Positions 1-7,404 of a stretch of 29,556 bases of DNA are shown here, in pieces (within the stretch, counting starts at the first letter, position 1; every line of letters begins with the position of its first letter). The stretch spans positions 1-29,556 of the forward strand of contig DIET01000037.1 of assembly GCA_002418765.1 (NCBI GenBank), given 5' to 3'. Made by a program: the position numbers and the translations under genes. The DNA is from Peptococcaceae bacterium UBA5767. GTDB lineage: Bacteria > Bacillota > TC1 > UBA5767. The notes under the pieces are model-generated. The model was not told the origin of the DNA, did no database searches, and was given only the letters and a program-made list of their open reading frames with translations.

Positions 1-1
1 C

Positions 2-379
2 CGCCAGGTGAAGGAGTATGTGACCGAGGCGCTGGGTGAGGAGCCTTTCCGGGTCTACATGCCCTATTACGACAAAAAAGGCTACAAGAAGACGGATTTC
101 GGGCAAGAGCTCTATTTTCCTGGTTGGAAGATGGAAGAGGAGCATCCGCTGGTGCAGGCGGCCGTGAGGGCAAATGAAGCTTTGTATGGCGAGAAGCTGG
201 TGCCGGGACCTTGTCGGTATTCCACCAATGCGGTGGCCTTTTGCGGACGCCATGGCATTCCGGCCATCGTGATGGGTCCGGGGGATGTATCGGCCTGCCA
301 CAGGCCAGATGAGATGACCCGCATTAGTGATTTGGTAAAATGCTCTGCTTTGTATACCCTCCTTCCTTACGTATTGTAA
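2..379 (+). CDS. M20-family amidohydrolase, C-terminal part (YgeY/ArgE/DapE type)
   Basis: The reading frame is open at the left window edge, so this is the 3' end of a larger gene (family members are about 400 residues). It should be a cytoplasmic zinc-dependent peptidase or deacylase. Near the end, YSTNAVAFCGRHGIPAIVMG followed by GPGDVSACHRPDE is the usual M20 C-terminal pattern: a Gly-rich strand, then the His of an H-x-P-x-E motif that contributes to the metal site. The layout is closest to the YgeY selenium-metabolism hydrolases and ArgE/DapE. The substrate cannot be read from this fragment. Downstream, a BMP-type nucleoside-binding lipoprotein and a xanthine-dehydrogenase-like remnant fit a purine-related neighbourhood, but that is inference. 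The GTG at 8 is only an internal codon. Confidence 0.85.
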   Translation, partial: RQVKEYVTEALGEEPFRVYMPYYDKKGYKKTDFGQELYFPGWKMEEEHPLVQAAVRANEALYGEKLVPGPCRYSTNAVAFCGRHGIPAIVMGPGDVSACHRPDEMTRISDLVKCSALYTLLPYVL

Positions 380-560
380 GCCTGGAGCGGTGTGGGTAAA
401 GGCTACATATGGACATGGAGAACGACAGTATTAATAAGGAACATTGGAAATGACCTCATAGAAGAAGCAAACGCATGATGGCAGGTAGTGCATATGAGAC
501 CAATCTTGTGTGGTAAAAAGGCAGTAGGTACATTGCCGTTAAGTCTCTTGAGTAGGAGAA

Positions 561-1583
561 ATGAAAAAATTAATGGTGGTAGTAATCATGCTAATGTTGC
601 TAATAGGTTTGTTGGTTGGTTGTACCCAGCCGGCGGCAGGAGAAGAAGACACGGCTTCTGCTGATTTGGAAGAATCGCCTGTCGTTCCCGAAGAGGAGGT
701 ACCATCGGTAGCGCTGGCTCTCAATGGCAGCACCAATGATGGAGGCTGGAATGCGTCTGGGTATAACAGTCTGATGGTTCTGGCTGAGAAGTATGGAGCA
801 GAAGTAAGCTATACTGAGGAAGTGTCCCAGTCGGATATGGAAGAGGTTTTTCGGGGTTATGCTGAGCTGGGTTTTGATATCATGGTAGGGCACGGTTCGC
901 AGTTTACAGATGCCATTACCAATGTGGCCCCTTCATATCCGGACCAGCACTTTATCATTATCAATGGCAATGACCCTGCGTTTGACAATGTATCTTGCGT
1001 GCAGCTGGCCAATGAGCACACTGGTTTTCTGATGGGATCGTTCGCTGCGCTGATGACAAAGAGTGGTACGGTAGGATTCATTGGAGGTATGGATATTCCT
1101 CCCATTACATTGGGGATGAAGGGCTTTGAAGCAGGAGCCAAGTTTATCAATCCGGATATTGAGGTGCTGAGTACCATCATTGGCAATGCGCAGGACGCGG
1201 CTATGGCCAAAGAGACGGCCTCTGCCTTTATTGACGCGGGTGCCGATATTTTGGGCCATGTGGCCAACAATGCTGGGCTGGGTGTGATTGAGGCTACACA
1301 GGAGCGTCAAATTCGGGCGATTGGTTCGATGATTGATCAGTATGATATCGCTCCGGATACGGTGATGGTCAGTGTGCTCAACAACAATGAGTTGATGTAT
1401 GATTACTTTTATGCCAGATATGTAGATGGTTCTTTGGAGCAAAAGGTCTACAAGGTTGGCTTGGGGGAAGAAGCCGTTTTTATGTCTCCCTATCATGGGT
1501 TTGAGGATCAAATCCCTGAGGCTGTGAAGCAGGAGATGCAGCGTGTTGAAGAAGCAATCCTAGCTGGGGAGCTGACACTGTAA
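561..1583 (+). CDS. BMP/PnrA-family substrate-binding lipoprotein
   Basis: A 340-residue predicted lipoprotein. The N-terminus has Lys-Lys, a hydrophobic stretch and a lipobox ending LLVGC, so Cys21 should be lipidated and the protein anchored on the outer face of the membrane. An acidic linker of about 25 residues follows. The mature part carries family hallmarks: NDGGWNASGYNSL at about residues 57-69, a FIGGMDIPPITLGMKGFEAG segment in mid-protein, and NPDIEV. This family (Med/PnrA/TmpC) binds nucleosides or related ligands for ABC import. No permease or ATPase gene is adjacent, so the partner is elsewhere or lost. AGGAG lies at 554-558, two bases before the ATG, closer than optimal. A purine ligand would fit the context but is not shown. 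Confidence 0.9.
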   Translation: MKKLMVVVIMLMLLIGLLVGCTQPAAGEEDTASADLEESPVVPEEEVPSVALALNGSTNDGGWNASGYNSLMVLAEKYGAEVSYTEEVSQSDMEEVFRGYAELGFDIMVGHGSQFTDAITNVAPSYPDQHFIIINGNDPAFDNVSCVQLANEHTGFLMGSFAALMTKSGTVGFIGGMDIPPITLGMKGFEAGAKFINPDIEVLSTIIGNAQDAAMAKETASAFIDAGADILGHVANNAGLGVIEATQERQIRAIGSMIDQYDIAPDTVMVSVLNNNELMYDYFYARYVDGSLEQKVYKVGLGEEAVFMSPYHGFEDQIPEAVKQEMQRVEEAILAGELTL

Positions 1584-1641
1584 CTTGCTTGTGGTATGGA
1601 TTGGTCTTTGTGTTGTGTTGTTTTGGAATAGGTTAATTCCG

Positions 1642-1692
1642 CAGGGTCTTTTCTCCAGCACATTGCATGTGGGCTTGGGTGAAGAGACCTTG
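1642..1692. other. Nested stem-loop in the intergenic region
   Basis: Bases 1642-1653 pair with 1681-1692 as a 12-bp stem with two G-U pairs. Inside the 27-base loop, CACAT at 1659-1663 and ATGTG at 1667-1671 form a second short stem. No T-run follows on the + strand, so it does not look like a simple terminator. It may be a structured leader, an RNA processing site or a remnant of a mobile repeat. No family was recognised. Confidence 0.5.
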
Positions 1693-1776
1693 CCCTCTAG
1701 TGATACAAGAAATATATTGACGGTCTTCTTGTTATGCTACTTGGCATATAGTTGATTTGGGTTAATGTTTGACAAA

Positions 1777-1807
1777 AAAAAGCATATCGCCAAGCGATGT
1801 GCTTTTT
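1777..1807. terminator. Bidirectional rho-independent terminator
   Basis: A 14-bp stem (1777-1790 with 1794-1807, one G-T wobble) with the three-base loop CAA. The stem begins with A residues and ends TGCTTTTT, so it has a U-tract on either strand. It lies about 190 bases after the BMP lipoprotein gene and probably ends that transcript, insulating the downstream cluster. Confidence 0.8.
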
Positions 1808-1910
1808 GTATTCTTAGGGAATAAAGATGACATAGAGCACACTGTGAGTTGGTATACGGAATTACGAAGGGGGAGAAGGTATACTAAAGGAAAAAATAAG
1901 GAGGAGTATG

Positions 1911-2036
1911 ATGGCTCTCAAACAAGTTGGAAAACCAAACATTCGCAAGGATGCTGTAGGAATATGTCCGCTTTTGGAAGGCGATATTATGCCAAGCGCC
2001 CTATATGGTTCATGCTCTATCTGCTATAATAAATGA
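1911..2036 (+). pseudogene. 41-codon ORF resembling the N-terminus of a xanthine dehydrogenase molybdenum subunit (remnant)
   Basis: A 41-codon frame begins at ATG 1911 behind a near-perfect AAGGAGGAG (1898-1906). An overlapping ATG at 1908 is too close to the ribosome-binding site. The first 17 residues, MALKQVGKPNIRKDAVG, and the later GDIMPSALYG resemble the start of XdhA-type molybdopterin subunits (family pattern: VGK.x.RKDA.xKVTG...DI.MP..LYG). The segment between them is too short, and nothing after codon 33 looks like the family, so this is probably the preserved start of a decayed gene. Upstream, GGTATAC occurs twice (1851-1857 and 1878-1884). The Cys-Ser-Ile-Cys near the end recalls RiPP precursors, but no maturation genes are adjacent. 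The assignment is from memory of the family and is uncertain. Confidence 0.4.
2022..2030 (+). promoter_or_regulatory. Extended -10 promoter candidate (TGCTATAAT)
   Basis: An exact TGnTATAAT extended -10 with no recognisable -35. It overlaps the 3' end of the 41-codon remnant and would start transcription near 2037, ahead of the GT2-propeller-GT4 cluster. The same TGCTATAAT occurs upstream of the CobW gene at 10312. Confidence 0.45.
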
Positions 2037-2129
2037 AATGAAAAAAGAGGAGCTGGGATAAAAATGTATAGTAGGCCTAGGACTGGCTAAGCAGGAATAG
2101 GCAACAGGAGATGGGGAGATGGGTGGATC

Positions 2130-2960
2130 ATGGATAAGAAAACATACAGCTTCCTGATGGCGGTGTATGCAGAAGAAAACCCGGCATATTTTTTTGAGAG
2201 CATGAAGAGCATGTTGGAGCAGTCTTTGATGCCGGATGAAATCGTCGTGGTAAAAGATGGACTTCTTACCGACGAACTCGAGGAGGTGCTTTTGCAGTAT
2301 GAGGAGGCTTGGCCGGAGGTGCTCCGAGTGGTGAACCTTAAGGAGAATGTAGGACTGGGTCTTGCTCTTAATGCCGGCCTTGATGTGTGCCGCAATGAGT
2401 TGGTGGCCAGGATGGATTCTGATGATGTTTCGCATAGACAACGGTGTTTAAAGCAAGTGGAAGAGTTTGGGCGTCAGCCTCAGCTTAGTATTTTGGGATC
2501 CTGGGTGGATGAATTCGATACGGATCCCTGTGAGATTGTCTCCAGAAGAAAGGTTCCCCTTTCTCATGAGGATATTGTGCGTTTTTCGAAGCGGCGCAAT
2601 CCTTTTAATCATCCTAGCGTTATGTACAAAAAGCGCGATGTACTCGCATGCGGTGGGTATGGACCGTACAGGCGTAATCAGGATTATGATCTTTTTGTGC
2701 GGATGCTGAGAAAGGGTTATCAGGCGGCCAATTTGCCTGAGTCTTTGGTGTTGTTTCGCTCTGATGCATCGTCTCTTAAAAAGAGGAAAAGCTGGTTGAA
2801 GTGTAAGGACAATGTGGTAATCGGGTATCGCTTTTTGCGAAATGGTTATATTGGGTTTGTGGACTTTATGCTGGTCAGCTTGGGACAGGTTCTTTTTTTT
2901 GTACTACCGCTCCCCTGGCAGCGTTTTTTAAGTCGGTGGTTGTTGAGGGATCGTTTATGA
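2130..2960 (+). CDS. Glycosyltransferase family 2
   Basis: A 276-residue GT-A fold enzyme, predicted to add a sugar from a nucleotide donor to a lipid-linked glycan at the cytoplasmic face. The N-terminus YSFLMAVYAEENPAYFFESM is the usual GT2 opening, DEIVVVKDG follows, and MDSDD at residues 95-99 is the metal-binding DXD motif. NPFNHPSVMYKK and NQDYDLFVRML are typical of AmsE/WcaA-like enzymes. The last 40 residues have a hydrophobic stretch ending in basic residues, probably a membrane contact. The start is ATG 2130, with GGTGG at 2122-2126 and GGGGAG further up. It is translationally coupled to the next gene by an ATGA overlap. Sugar specificity cannot be told. Confidence 0.88.
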   Translation: MDKKTYSFLMAVYAEENPAYFFESMKSMLEQSLMPDEIVVVKDGLLTDELEEVLLQYEEAWPEVLRVVNLKENVGLGLALNAGLDVCRNELVARMDSDDVSHRQRCLKQVEEFGRQPQLSILGSWVDEFDTDPCEIVSRRKVPLSHEDIVRFSKRRNPFNHPSVMYKKRDVLACGGYGPYRRNQDYDLFVRMLRKGYQAANLPESLVLFRSDASSLKKRKSWLKCKDNVVIGYRFLRNGYIGFVDFMLVSLGQVLFFVLPLPWQRFLSRWLLRDRL

Positions 2961-4222
2961 TGCGAGCATGGGAGATTTTGGAAAACAAGATCAACCGGCG
3001 TCTGAGGAAGAACCGGGTCTTGAAGGCGGTCTTAAAGCGCATCTATCAGGGGCTGATGGTGTTTTGGGTCAGACCAAAGCGTGTTGAGGGATTGCTGCAA
3101 CGGGTGACGCCCAAAGATGACTGGGAGTATTTTTTTGGTTATTATGATGTTTGCCCTTGGGATGCTCACGATGGGAAGCTTCTTGCGCTGCGTGTTCGTG
3201 ATGCTAGGGTAATGCCAACCTTCGAGGAGGCACAGATTGTTTTGTTGCCATCTGGGGAGGAAGAAAAGGTTCGGGTGTTGTCCAGTACTAGAACCTGGAA
3301 TACCCAACAGGGATGCCGGCTCCAGTGGCTGGGGCCGGACCATGAAAGTCGCATTCTCTACAATGATTTGGTGGAGGGAAGATATGCGGCGGTGATATTA
3401 GAGCTCGCCAGTGGACACAAATGGTATCTGGAAAGACCGGTCATGGCGGTAAATCCACAGGGTACCGAGGCGCTTTCCCTTGATTTTTCCAGGTTGCACC
3501 GGTTGAGACCAGGGTATGGGTATGGGCAGCTGGAGGAAGAAAATGAAATGGAGAATTGTCCCGATACACCTGCGATCTGGTGGATGGATCTGATGGAAGG
3601 CCAGGTGAAGCCTTTGTTTACTTATAAGGAATTGGCGTTGTTTCACCATAGGCAGGATATGGAGGGTGCGGTGCACAAAGTAAATCATCTTCTGGTTGGG
3701 CCTGAGGGCAAGCGCTTTATGTTTTTGCATCGCTGGATCAAGGACGGGCGCACTACGTCCAGGTTGCTTACGGCCGGGATGGATGGTTCTGGGCTTTATC
3801 TGCTCAGTGATGCTGACATGGTGTCTCACTGCACCTGGAAAAGTGAGAAGGAAGTCGTGGGATATATGCGCCGCAGTCCAGGTACAGAGGGATATTTTTT
3901 GCTGCAGGATCAAACCAGGGAGGCCAGGCGCATATGGCCCGAGCTCATGGTGGACGGTCATCCGGGTTTTGCGTTGAAAGGGAATCTGGCTGTGACGGAT
4001 ACCTATCCGGGACGCACCAGACAAGCTTCGGTATTTTTGCTGGAACAAGATAAGGCAACACGGATTGCCAGGGTCTATGCCCCGTTTGCCTATGAGGGCA
4101 CGGTCCGGTGTGATCTGCATCCCAGATGGAATCGTCAGGGAACCAAGATTTGTCTGGATGGAGCCTTTGAAGGTAGGCGGGCGATGTACGTGCTTGATGT
4201 AGAGGATAAGGTGACCCTATGA
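2957..4222 (+). CDS. TolB/oligogalacturonate-lyase-like beta-propeller protein of a glycan cluster
   Basis: A protein of 421 residues from ATG 2957, which overlaps the previous stop as ATGA and has GAGGGA at 2945-2950; an earlier in-frame GTG at 2936 is less likely. Conserved-looking segments are EYFFGYYDVCPWD (about residues 60-72), NTQQGCRLQWLGPD, ILYNDLVEGRYAAVI and, at the C-terminus, HPRWNRQGTKICLDGAFEGR then AMYVLDV, which is a PD40/TolB-like propeller blade. There is no signal peptide, so it is probably cytoplasmic. Proteins of this look occur in polysaccharide clusters and are often left as hypothetical. Sandwiched between a GT2 and a GT4 with ATGA overlaps on both sides, it probably acts on or senses the same glycan. 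I cannot assign an enzymatic activity. Confidence 0.7.
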   Translation: MMRAWEILENKINRRLRKNRVLKAVLKRIYQGLMVFWVRPKRVEGLLQRVTPKDDWEYFFGYYDVCPWDAHDGKLLALRVRDARVMPTFEEAQIVLLPSGEEEKVRVLSSTRTWNTQQGCRLQWLGPDHESRILYNDLVEGRYAAVILELASGHKWYLERPVMAVNPQGTEALSLDFSRLHRLRPGYGYGQLEEENEMENCPDTPAIWWMDLMEGQVKPLFTYKELALFHHRQDMEGAVHKVNHLLVGPEGKRFMFLHRWIKDGRTTSRLLTAGMDGSGLYLLSDADMVSHCTWKSEKEVVGYMRRSPGTEGYFLLQDQTREARRIWPELMVDGHPGFALKGNLAVTDTYPGRTRQASVFLLEQDKATRIARVYAPFAYEGTVRCDLHPRWNRQGTKICLDGAFEGRRAMYVLDVEDKVTL

Positions 4223-5343
4223 GCAAAGAGAAAAAACGGATTGTTTATGTCTTGTCTACCTTAAGGCAATGCGGACCGACCTCGCAGTTGTTGGGCTTGC
4301 TGGATTATTTGGACAGGGATAGGTTTGAACCTTTTGTCTTGACCTTGTCTCCTGAGACACAGGACAGTCGCAAGGAGGATGTGCTGGCGAAAGAGATTTC
4401 GGTGCAGTCACTAAATTTGGGCAGAGGCGAAGGATTGTGGTCTGGACAAATAAAGTTAAGGAAAATGCTGAAGGCACTGCAACCGGATATCGTGCATACC
4501 ACAGGAATTCGTGCGGATACAATGGTGTCGCGGTTGTCCGTAAAGATGAATTTTGTTCAGGTGATGAGTGTGCGTAATTTTGCCAAAGAAGATTTTACGG
4601 CCAAATATGGACGTCAGGTGGGCGCGGTTATGGCGAAATGGCATCTTGGCGTGATGCGTTCGTGTCCTTTTGTGGTTTGCTGCAGCTGGTCCTTGGAAAA
4701 GCAGTACCGTAAGCTTGGGCTTACACATCTTAGGGTGATCCAAAATGGGGTAGATGAAAATAGATTTTTTGTTTTGAAAAACCAAGATGAGCGTTTGGGG
4801 GTTAGGGATTCGCTGGGTATGGCGCTGGATGAGACGGTGTTTTTGTCGGTTGGTAGTCTGATACGAAGGAAGGATCCCTTGTTGTTGATTCGGGCGTTTT
4901 TAGTTTTGGATGGTAAGTCGGGTACTTCGTTATGGCTGCTGGGAGACGGACCGCTGCTTACGGATTGTAAGGCTTATGCCGGGGATCATGTGGTATTGAC
5001 AGGAAGCGTGACCTCTCCGGAGATCTATGCCAAGGTGGCGAATATCTTTGTGTCGGCTTCTTGGTCTGAGGGTCTTCCCAATGCGGTGCTGGAGGCAGCA
5101 AGCTGTGGCTTGACACTGATTCTTTCCGATATCCCGCAGCACCGGGAGATTTTTTCGGATCAGCCACAGCTGGCGTATTGGTTTGGTGTGGGCGATGAGG
5201 AGGGGTTGGTCCAGGCTATGCGTAAAGCGTTGCTTGCTCCTATCGATCCTCTTAGGGTGTCTTCCTATGTGCAGGAGCGTTTTGGCATGGCTCAGATGAG
5301 CCAGCAGTATCAAAAGCTTTATGAGCGCCTTCTGGATGCCTGA
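4219..5343 (+). CDS. Glycosyltransferase family 4
   Basis: A 374-residue GT-B enzyme. The N-terminal domain begins RIVYVLSTLRQCGPTSQLLG and contains PDIVHTTGIRAD. The C-terminal donor domain has VIQNGVDENRF, FLSVGSLIRRKDPLLLIRAF and SWSEGLPNAVLEAASCG, where the two Glu residues form the EX7E signature of retaining GT4 enzymes. The start ATG overlaps the previous stop (ATGA), with AAGGTGA about five bases upstream, so this is the third gene of a coupled set. It ends six bases from the convergent methyltransferase stop, and no clear terminator separates them. It probably extends the same surface glycan as the GT2; donor and linkage are unknown. Confidence 0.9.
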   Translation: MSKEKKRIVYVLSTLRQCGPTSQLLGLLDYLDRDRFEPFVLTLSPETQDSRKEDVLAKEISVQSLNLGRGEGLWSGQIKLRKMLKALQPDIVHTTGIRADTMVSRLSVKMNFVQVMSVRNFAKEDFTAKYGRQVGAVMAKWHLGVMRSCPFVVCCSWSLEKQYRKLGLTHLRVIQNGVDENRFFVLKNQDERLGVRDSLGMALDETVFLSVGSLIRRKDPLLLIRAFLVLDGKSGTSLWLLGDGPLLTDCKAYAGDHVVLTGSVTSPEIYAKVANIFVSASWSEGLPNAVLEAASCGLTLILSDIPQHREIFSDQPQLAYWFGVGDEEGLVQAMRKALLAPIDPLRVSSYVQERFGMAQMSQQYQKLYERLLDA

Positions 5344-5349
5344 TACGGG

Positions 5350-6150
5350 TCATCTTTTTTGCAAATGGTAGATGGGATAGTGCTCAGCCCAGTAAAAATC
5401 GTCGGGGGTTTGGATATCTTTTACTTCGAAGTAGGAATCGATGCTTTGTTCGAATTGTTCCTTGGTGGTATAGGACAACGAAAAGACCATGCGCTTTTTA
5501 CATAGCTCTTGGTATTCCCCATCGCTGAGTTTCTTTTGTTGGTATAAGTCATCGATGTTTTCGTTGAATGTTTTCGGATCGATGGTGCCTGTGGCTGGAT
5601 CTAGCCAGTGGATGATCAGCAGGCTGCGGATGGCTTGGTTGATGGAGTTTTGCTGTGGCTGCTCATGATACCAGTCGAGGATTTCTTGGGTAGAGTGAAA
5701 GTGTCGTGGCTGGTGCACTTGAAGGCGTAGAAAGAAATGCCCTTTGGTACGAAGCATACGGTGAACATTGGCAAGGAATGCGTTATGCTCGCTGGGGTGC
5801 AGCATGGACTGGGATCCATCTCCGATGATAAGATCGAAGGATGAGGAACAGTCGGCATGGATCCAGTTGTTGTGCAGAAAGGTGTCGTTGGGCTTAGGTG
5901 AGCAGAGGCAAGCTGTGGCTTCATAGATATGGGGGTCAATGTCGATACAGCATAGCGGACGTTGGTGCTGGGCGGCCAGGCTGCGAATCTCGGCTGTGCA
6001 GCCCAGCAACCCCCAGTCTCCTCGTTGCCATAGGTCGGTGCTTTTTAGGTAGTCCTGGTAGATCCGGAGCATCTCGCGGGAGGGTCTGACGGGGGGCTCT
6101 GCTTTTTCCCAGTATGCAGTGTGCTGCGCGGGGGTTTTCTGGTCTGGCAT
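5350..6150 (-). CDS. Class I SAM-dependent methyltransferase
   Basis: About 266 residues on the minus strand. WGLLGCTAEIRSLA (about residues 48-61) matches motif I, CIDIDPHIYEAT is the acidic loop binding the ribose of SAM, and FDLIIGDGSQSML is motif IV. LRTKGHFFLRLQV fits the strand after motif V. The C-terminal third is unusual and acidic-aromatic (TPDDFYWAEHYPIYHLQKR). Two ATGs (6153, 6150) and a GTG (6159) are possible starts; ATG 6150 has the best spacing to GAGGTG. It is the only minus-strand gene in the left cluster and diverges from the ATP-grasp operon. It is very rich in His, Gln and Pro, consistent with the strand-wide base skew. It may methylate the glycan or an intermediate, but the substrate is unknown. 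Confidence 0.75.
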   Translation of the reverse strand: MPDQKTPAQHTAYWEKAEPPVRPSREMLRIYQDYLKSTDLWQRGDWGLLGCTAEIRSLAAQHQRPLCCIDIDPHIYEATACLCSPKPNDTFLHNNWIHADCSSSFDLIIGDGSQSMLHPSEHNAFLANVHRMLRTKGHFFLRLQVHQPRHFHSTQEILDWYHEQPQQNSINQAIRSLLIIHWLDPATGTIDPKTFNENIDDLYQQKKLSDGEYQELCKKRMVFSLSYTTKEQFEQSIDSYFEVKDIQTPDDFYWAEHYPIYHLQKR

Positions 6151-6177
6151 CATGGTCACCTCGTAGGGAACTATTTT

Positions 6178-6206
6178 TCACTTTGGTATTTTGTTTCACA
6201 AAGTGA
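6178..6206. promoter_or_regulatory. Inverted repeat in a divergent promoter region
   Basis: A perfect 8-bp inverted repeat, TCACTTTG at 6178-6185 and CAAAGTGA at 6199-6206, separated by 13 bases. It sits in the AT-rich gap between the divergently transcribed methyltransferase and ATP-grasp genes, a natural place for a repressor operator acting on both. No convincing -35/-10 pair was found, although TATATT occurs at 6225-6230. Confidence 0.4.
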
Positions 6207-6282
6207 TACATGGTTATTGTATGTTATATTTATATTTTTTTCACTATGGAATTTTCATCACGACGGCAACAGGAGGACCGAT

Positions 6283-7404
6283 ATGTTGCGTATGAAGCAG
6301 AGAAACAGGATGTTGGGCAGACGGTGGGTGGCATATCATTTTCCTTTGCTGCGTTTTTTGGCGAAGGAGAGAGATCAGGAGACGATGCCGCTGGAGCCTT
6401 CGGAGGTGGTCCTTTTGGACTGTACGCTTCCTAGAGTGCCGGTGGTGGGACTGGTGCAGGATTTGCCGGCTCACAACAAAAAGGTGTACTGGACCAAGTA
6501 TGCGCGGTTCTTTACGAACAACCAGATTCCGTATCGTATCGTAAGTGTCCAGGATTCGGATTGGTTGGACCAGGTCGGGGATCTGGACATGCTGATTTGG
6601 CGTCCTCTTTCCAGACCGGCGCAGCTGGCTGAGGCCAAGAATAAGCTGTATGCCCTAGAGAGTTACCTGGATGTGTTCACGGTTCCTTCCTACAGAGATA
6701 TTTGGATGTATGAGGATAAATTGAATCAGTATTACGCCTTAAAAATGCTGGGTCTTCCGGTGGTGGATACCTTTGTGAGCCACAGTTTAAAAGAGACGCT
6801 GTCGTACCTTGAGCAGGCGGTCTATCCTCTGGTCTGGAAAATCAGCAGTGGGTCTGGTTCCCTGGGGGTATCCTTGATGTTAAATCGGCGCAAGGCCCTG
6901 CGGGCAGCCAAAAAGGTGTTTTCACCGGCCGGAAGGTGGACCTATTGGGGATATGAACGGCAAAAGGATTATGTCTATTTGCAGCGCTTTATCCCTGGTG
7001 GTGTTCAGGATGTACGGGTGATCGTGGCCGAGGACCGTTTTCTTGGTTTGATGCGTAGCCCGGACCAGGGGGATTTCAGGGCGTCGGGTTCAGGCAATAT
7101 TCACAAGGAAGCGTTGCCGGTGGAGGCGATGCTGCTGGCCAGGGAGGTGCGGCTTCGCCTGAAGACGGATTATGTGGTGGTAGATATGCTTTACTCTATG
7201 GATTCGAAGCGCTATGAAATCATTGAGGTCAGTCTGTTTACTTCGGCGTTTTCGCAGGAGCAGCTTATGGTGGATGGCGTGGCTGGTTATTACCGCTACC
7301 AGGAGGGAGCGTTTGTCTTTGTGCCGGGTCGTGTTTGGGTGCAGGAGTTGATGCTGCTTTCGGCCATGCGTCGCTGGGCCGAAAGAAAGGAGATCAGCCT
7401 ATGA
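6283..7404 (+). CDS. ATP-grasp ligase (RimK/glutathione-synthetase-like) of a glycan operon
   Basis: A 373-residue protein from ATG 6283, six bases after AGGAGG (6271-6276); upstream in-frame sequence is non-coding. The ATP-grasp core is visible: Lys186 and the Gly-rich loop SGSGSLG (189-195), YLQRFIPGGVQDVRVIV (232-248), DFRASGSGN (264-272), and VVVDMLY with Asp301 and IIEVS with Glu315. Where most ATP-grasp ligases have Asn two residues after that Glu, this has Ser317, so one metal ligand may be altered. Such enzymes couple ATP-derived acyl phosphates to amines. It leads a four-gene operon with a UDP-glucuronate epimerase, a QueC-like protein and a second ATP-grasp, overlapping the epimerase start by ATGA. 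A role in attaching an amine or amino acid to a uronic acid is inferred. Confidence 0.8.
   Translation: MLRMKQRNRMLGRRWVAYHFPLLRFLAKERDQETMPLEPSEVVLLDCTLPRVPVVGLVQDLPAHNKKVYWTKYARFFTNNQIPYRIVSVQDSDWLDQVGDLDMLIWRPLSRPAQLAEAKNKLYALESYLDVFTVPSYRDIWMYEDKLNQYYALKMLGLPVVDTFVSHSLKETLSYLEQAVYPLVWKISSGSGSLGVSLMLNRRKALRAAKKVFSPAGRWTYWGYERQKDYVYLQRFIPGGVQDVRVIVAEDRFLGLMRSPDQGDFRASGSGNIHKEALPVEAMLLAREVRLRLKTDYVVVDMLYSMDSKRYEIIEVSLFTSAFSQEQLMVDGVAGYYRYQEGAFVFVPGRVWVQELMLLSAMRRWAERKEISL

Noticed and set aside
1717..1752. Promoter with TTGACG and TATGCT or TATAGT
   Set aside because: Spacers are 10 and 24 bases, outside the workable range.
1911..2036. RiPP precursor peptide (CxxC-like end, strong ribosome-binding site)
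   Set aside because: No radical SAM, lanthipeptide or protease genes nearby, and the first 17 residues fit a xanthine dehydrogenase N-terminus better.
7335..7400. N-terminal extension of the epimerase
   Set aside because: It overlaps the end of the ATP-grasp gene; ATG 7401 has a good ribosome-binding site and starts the Rossmann fold directly.
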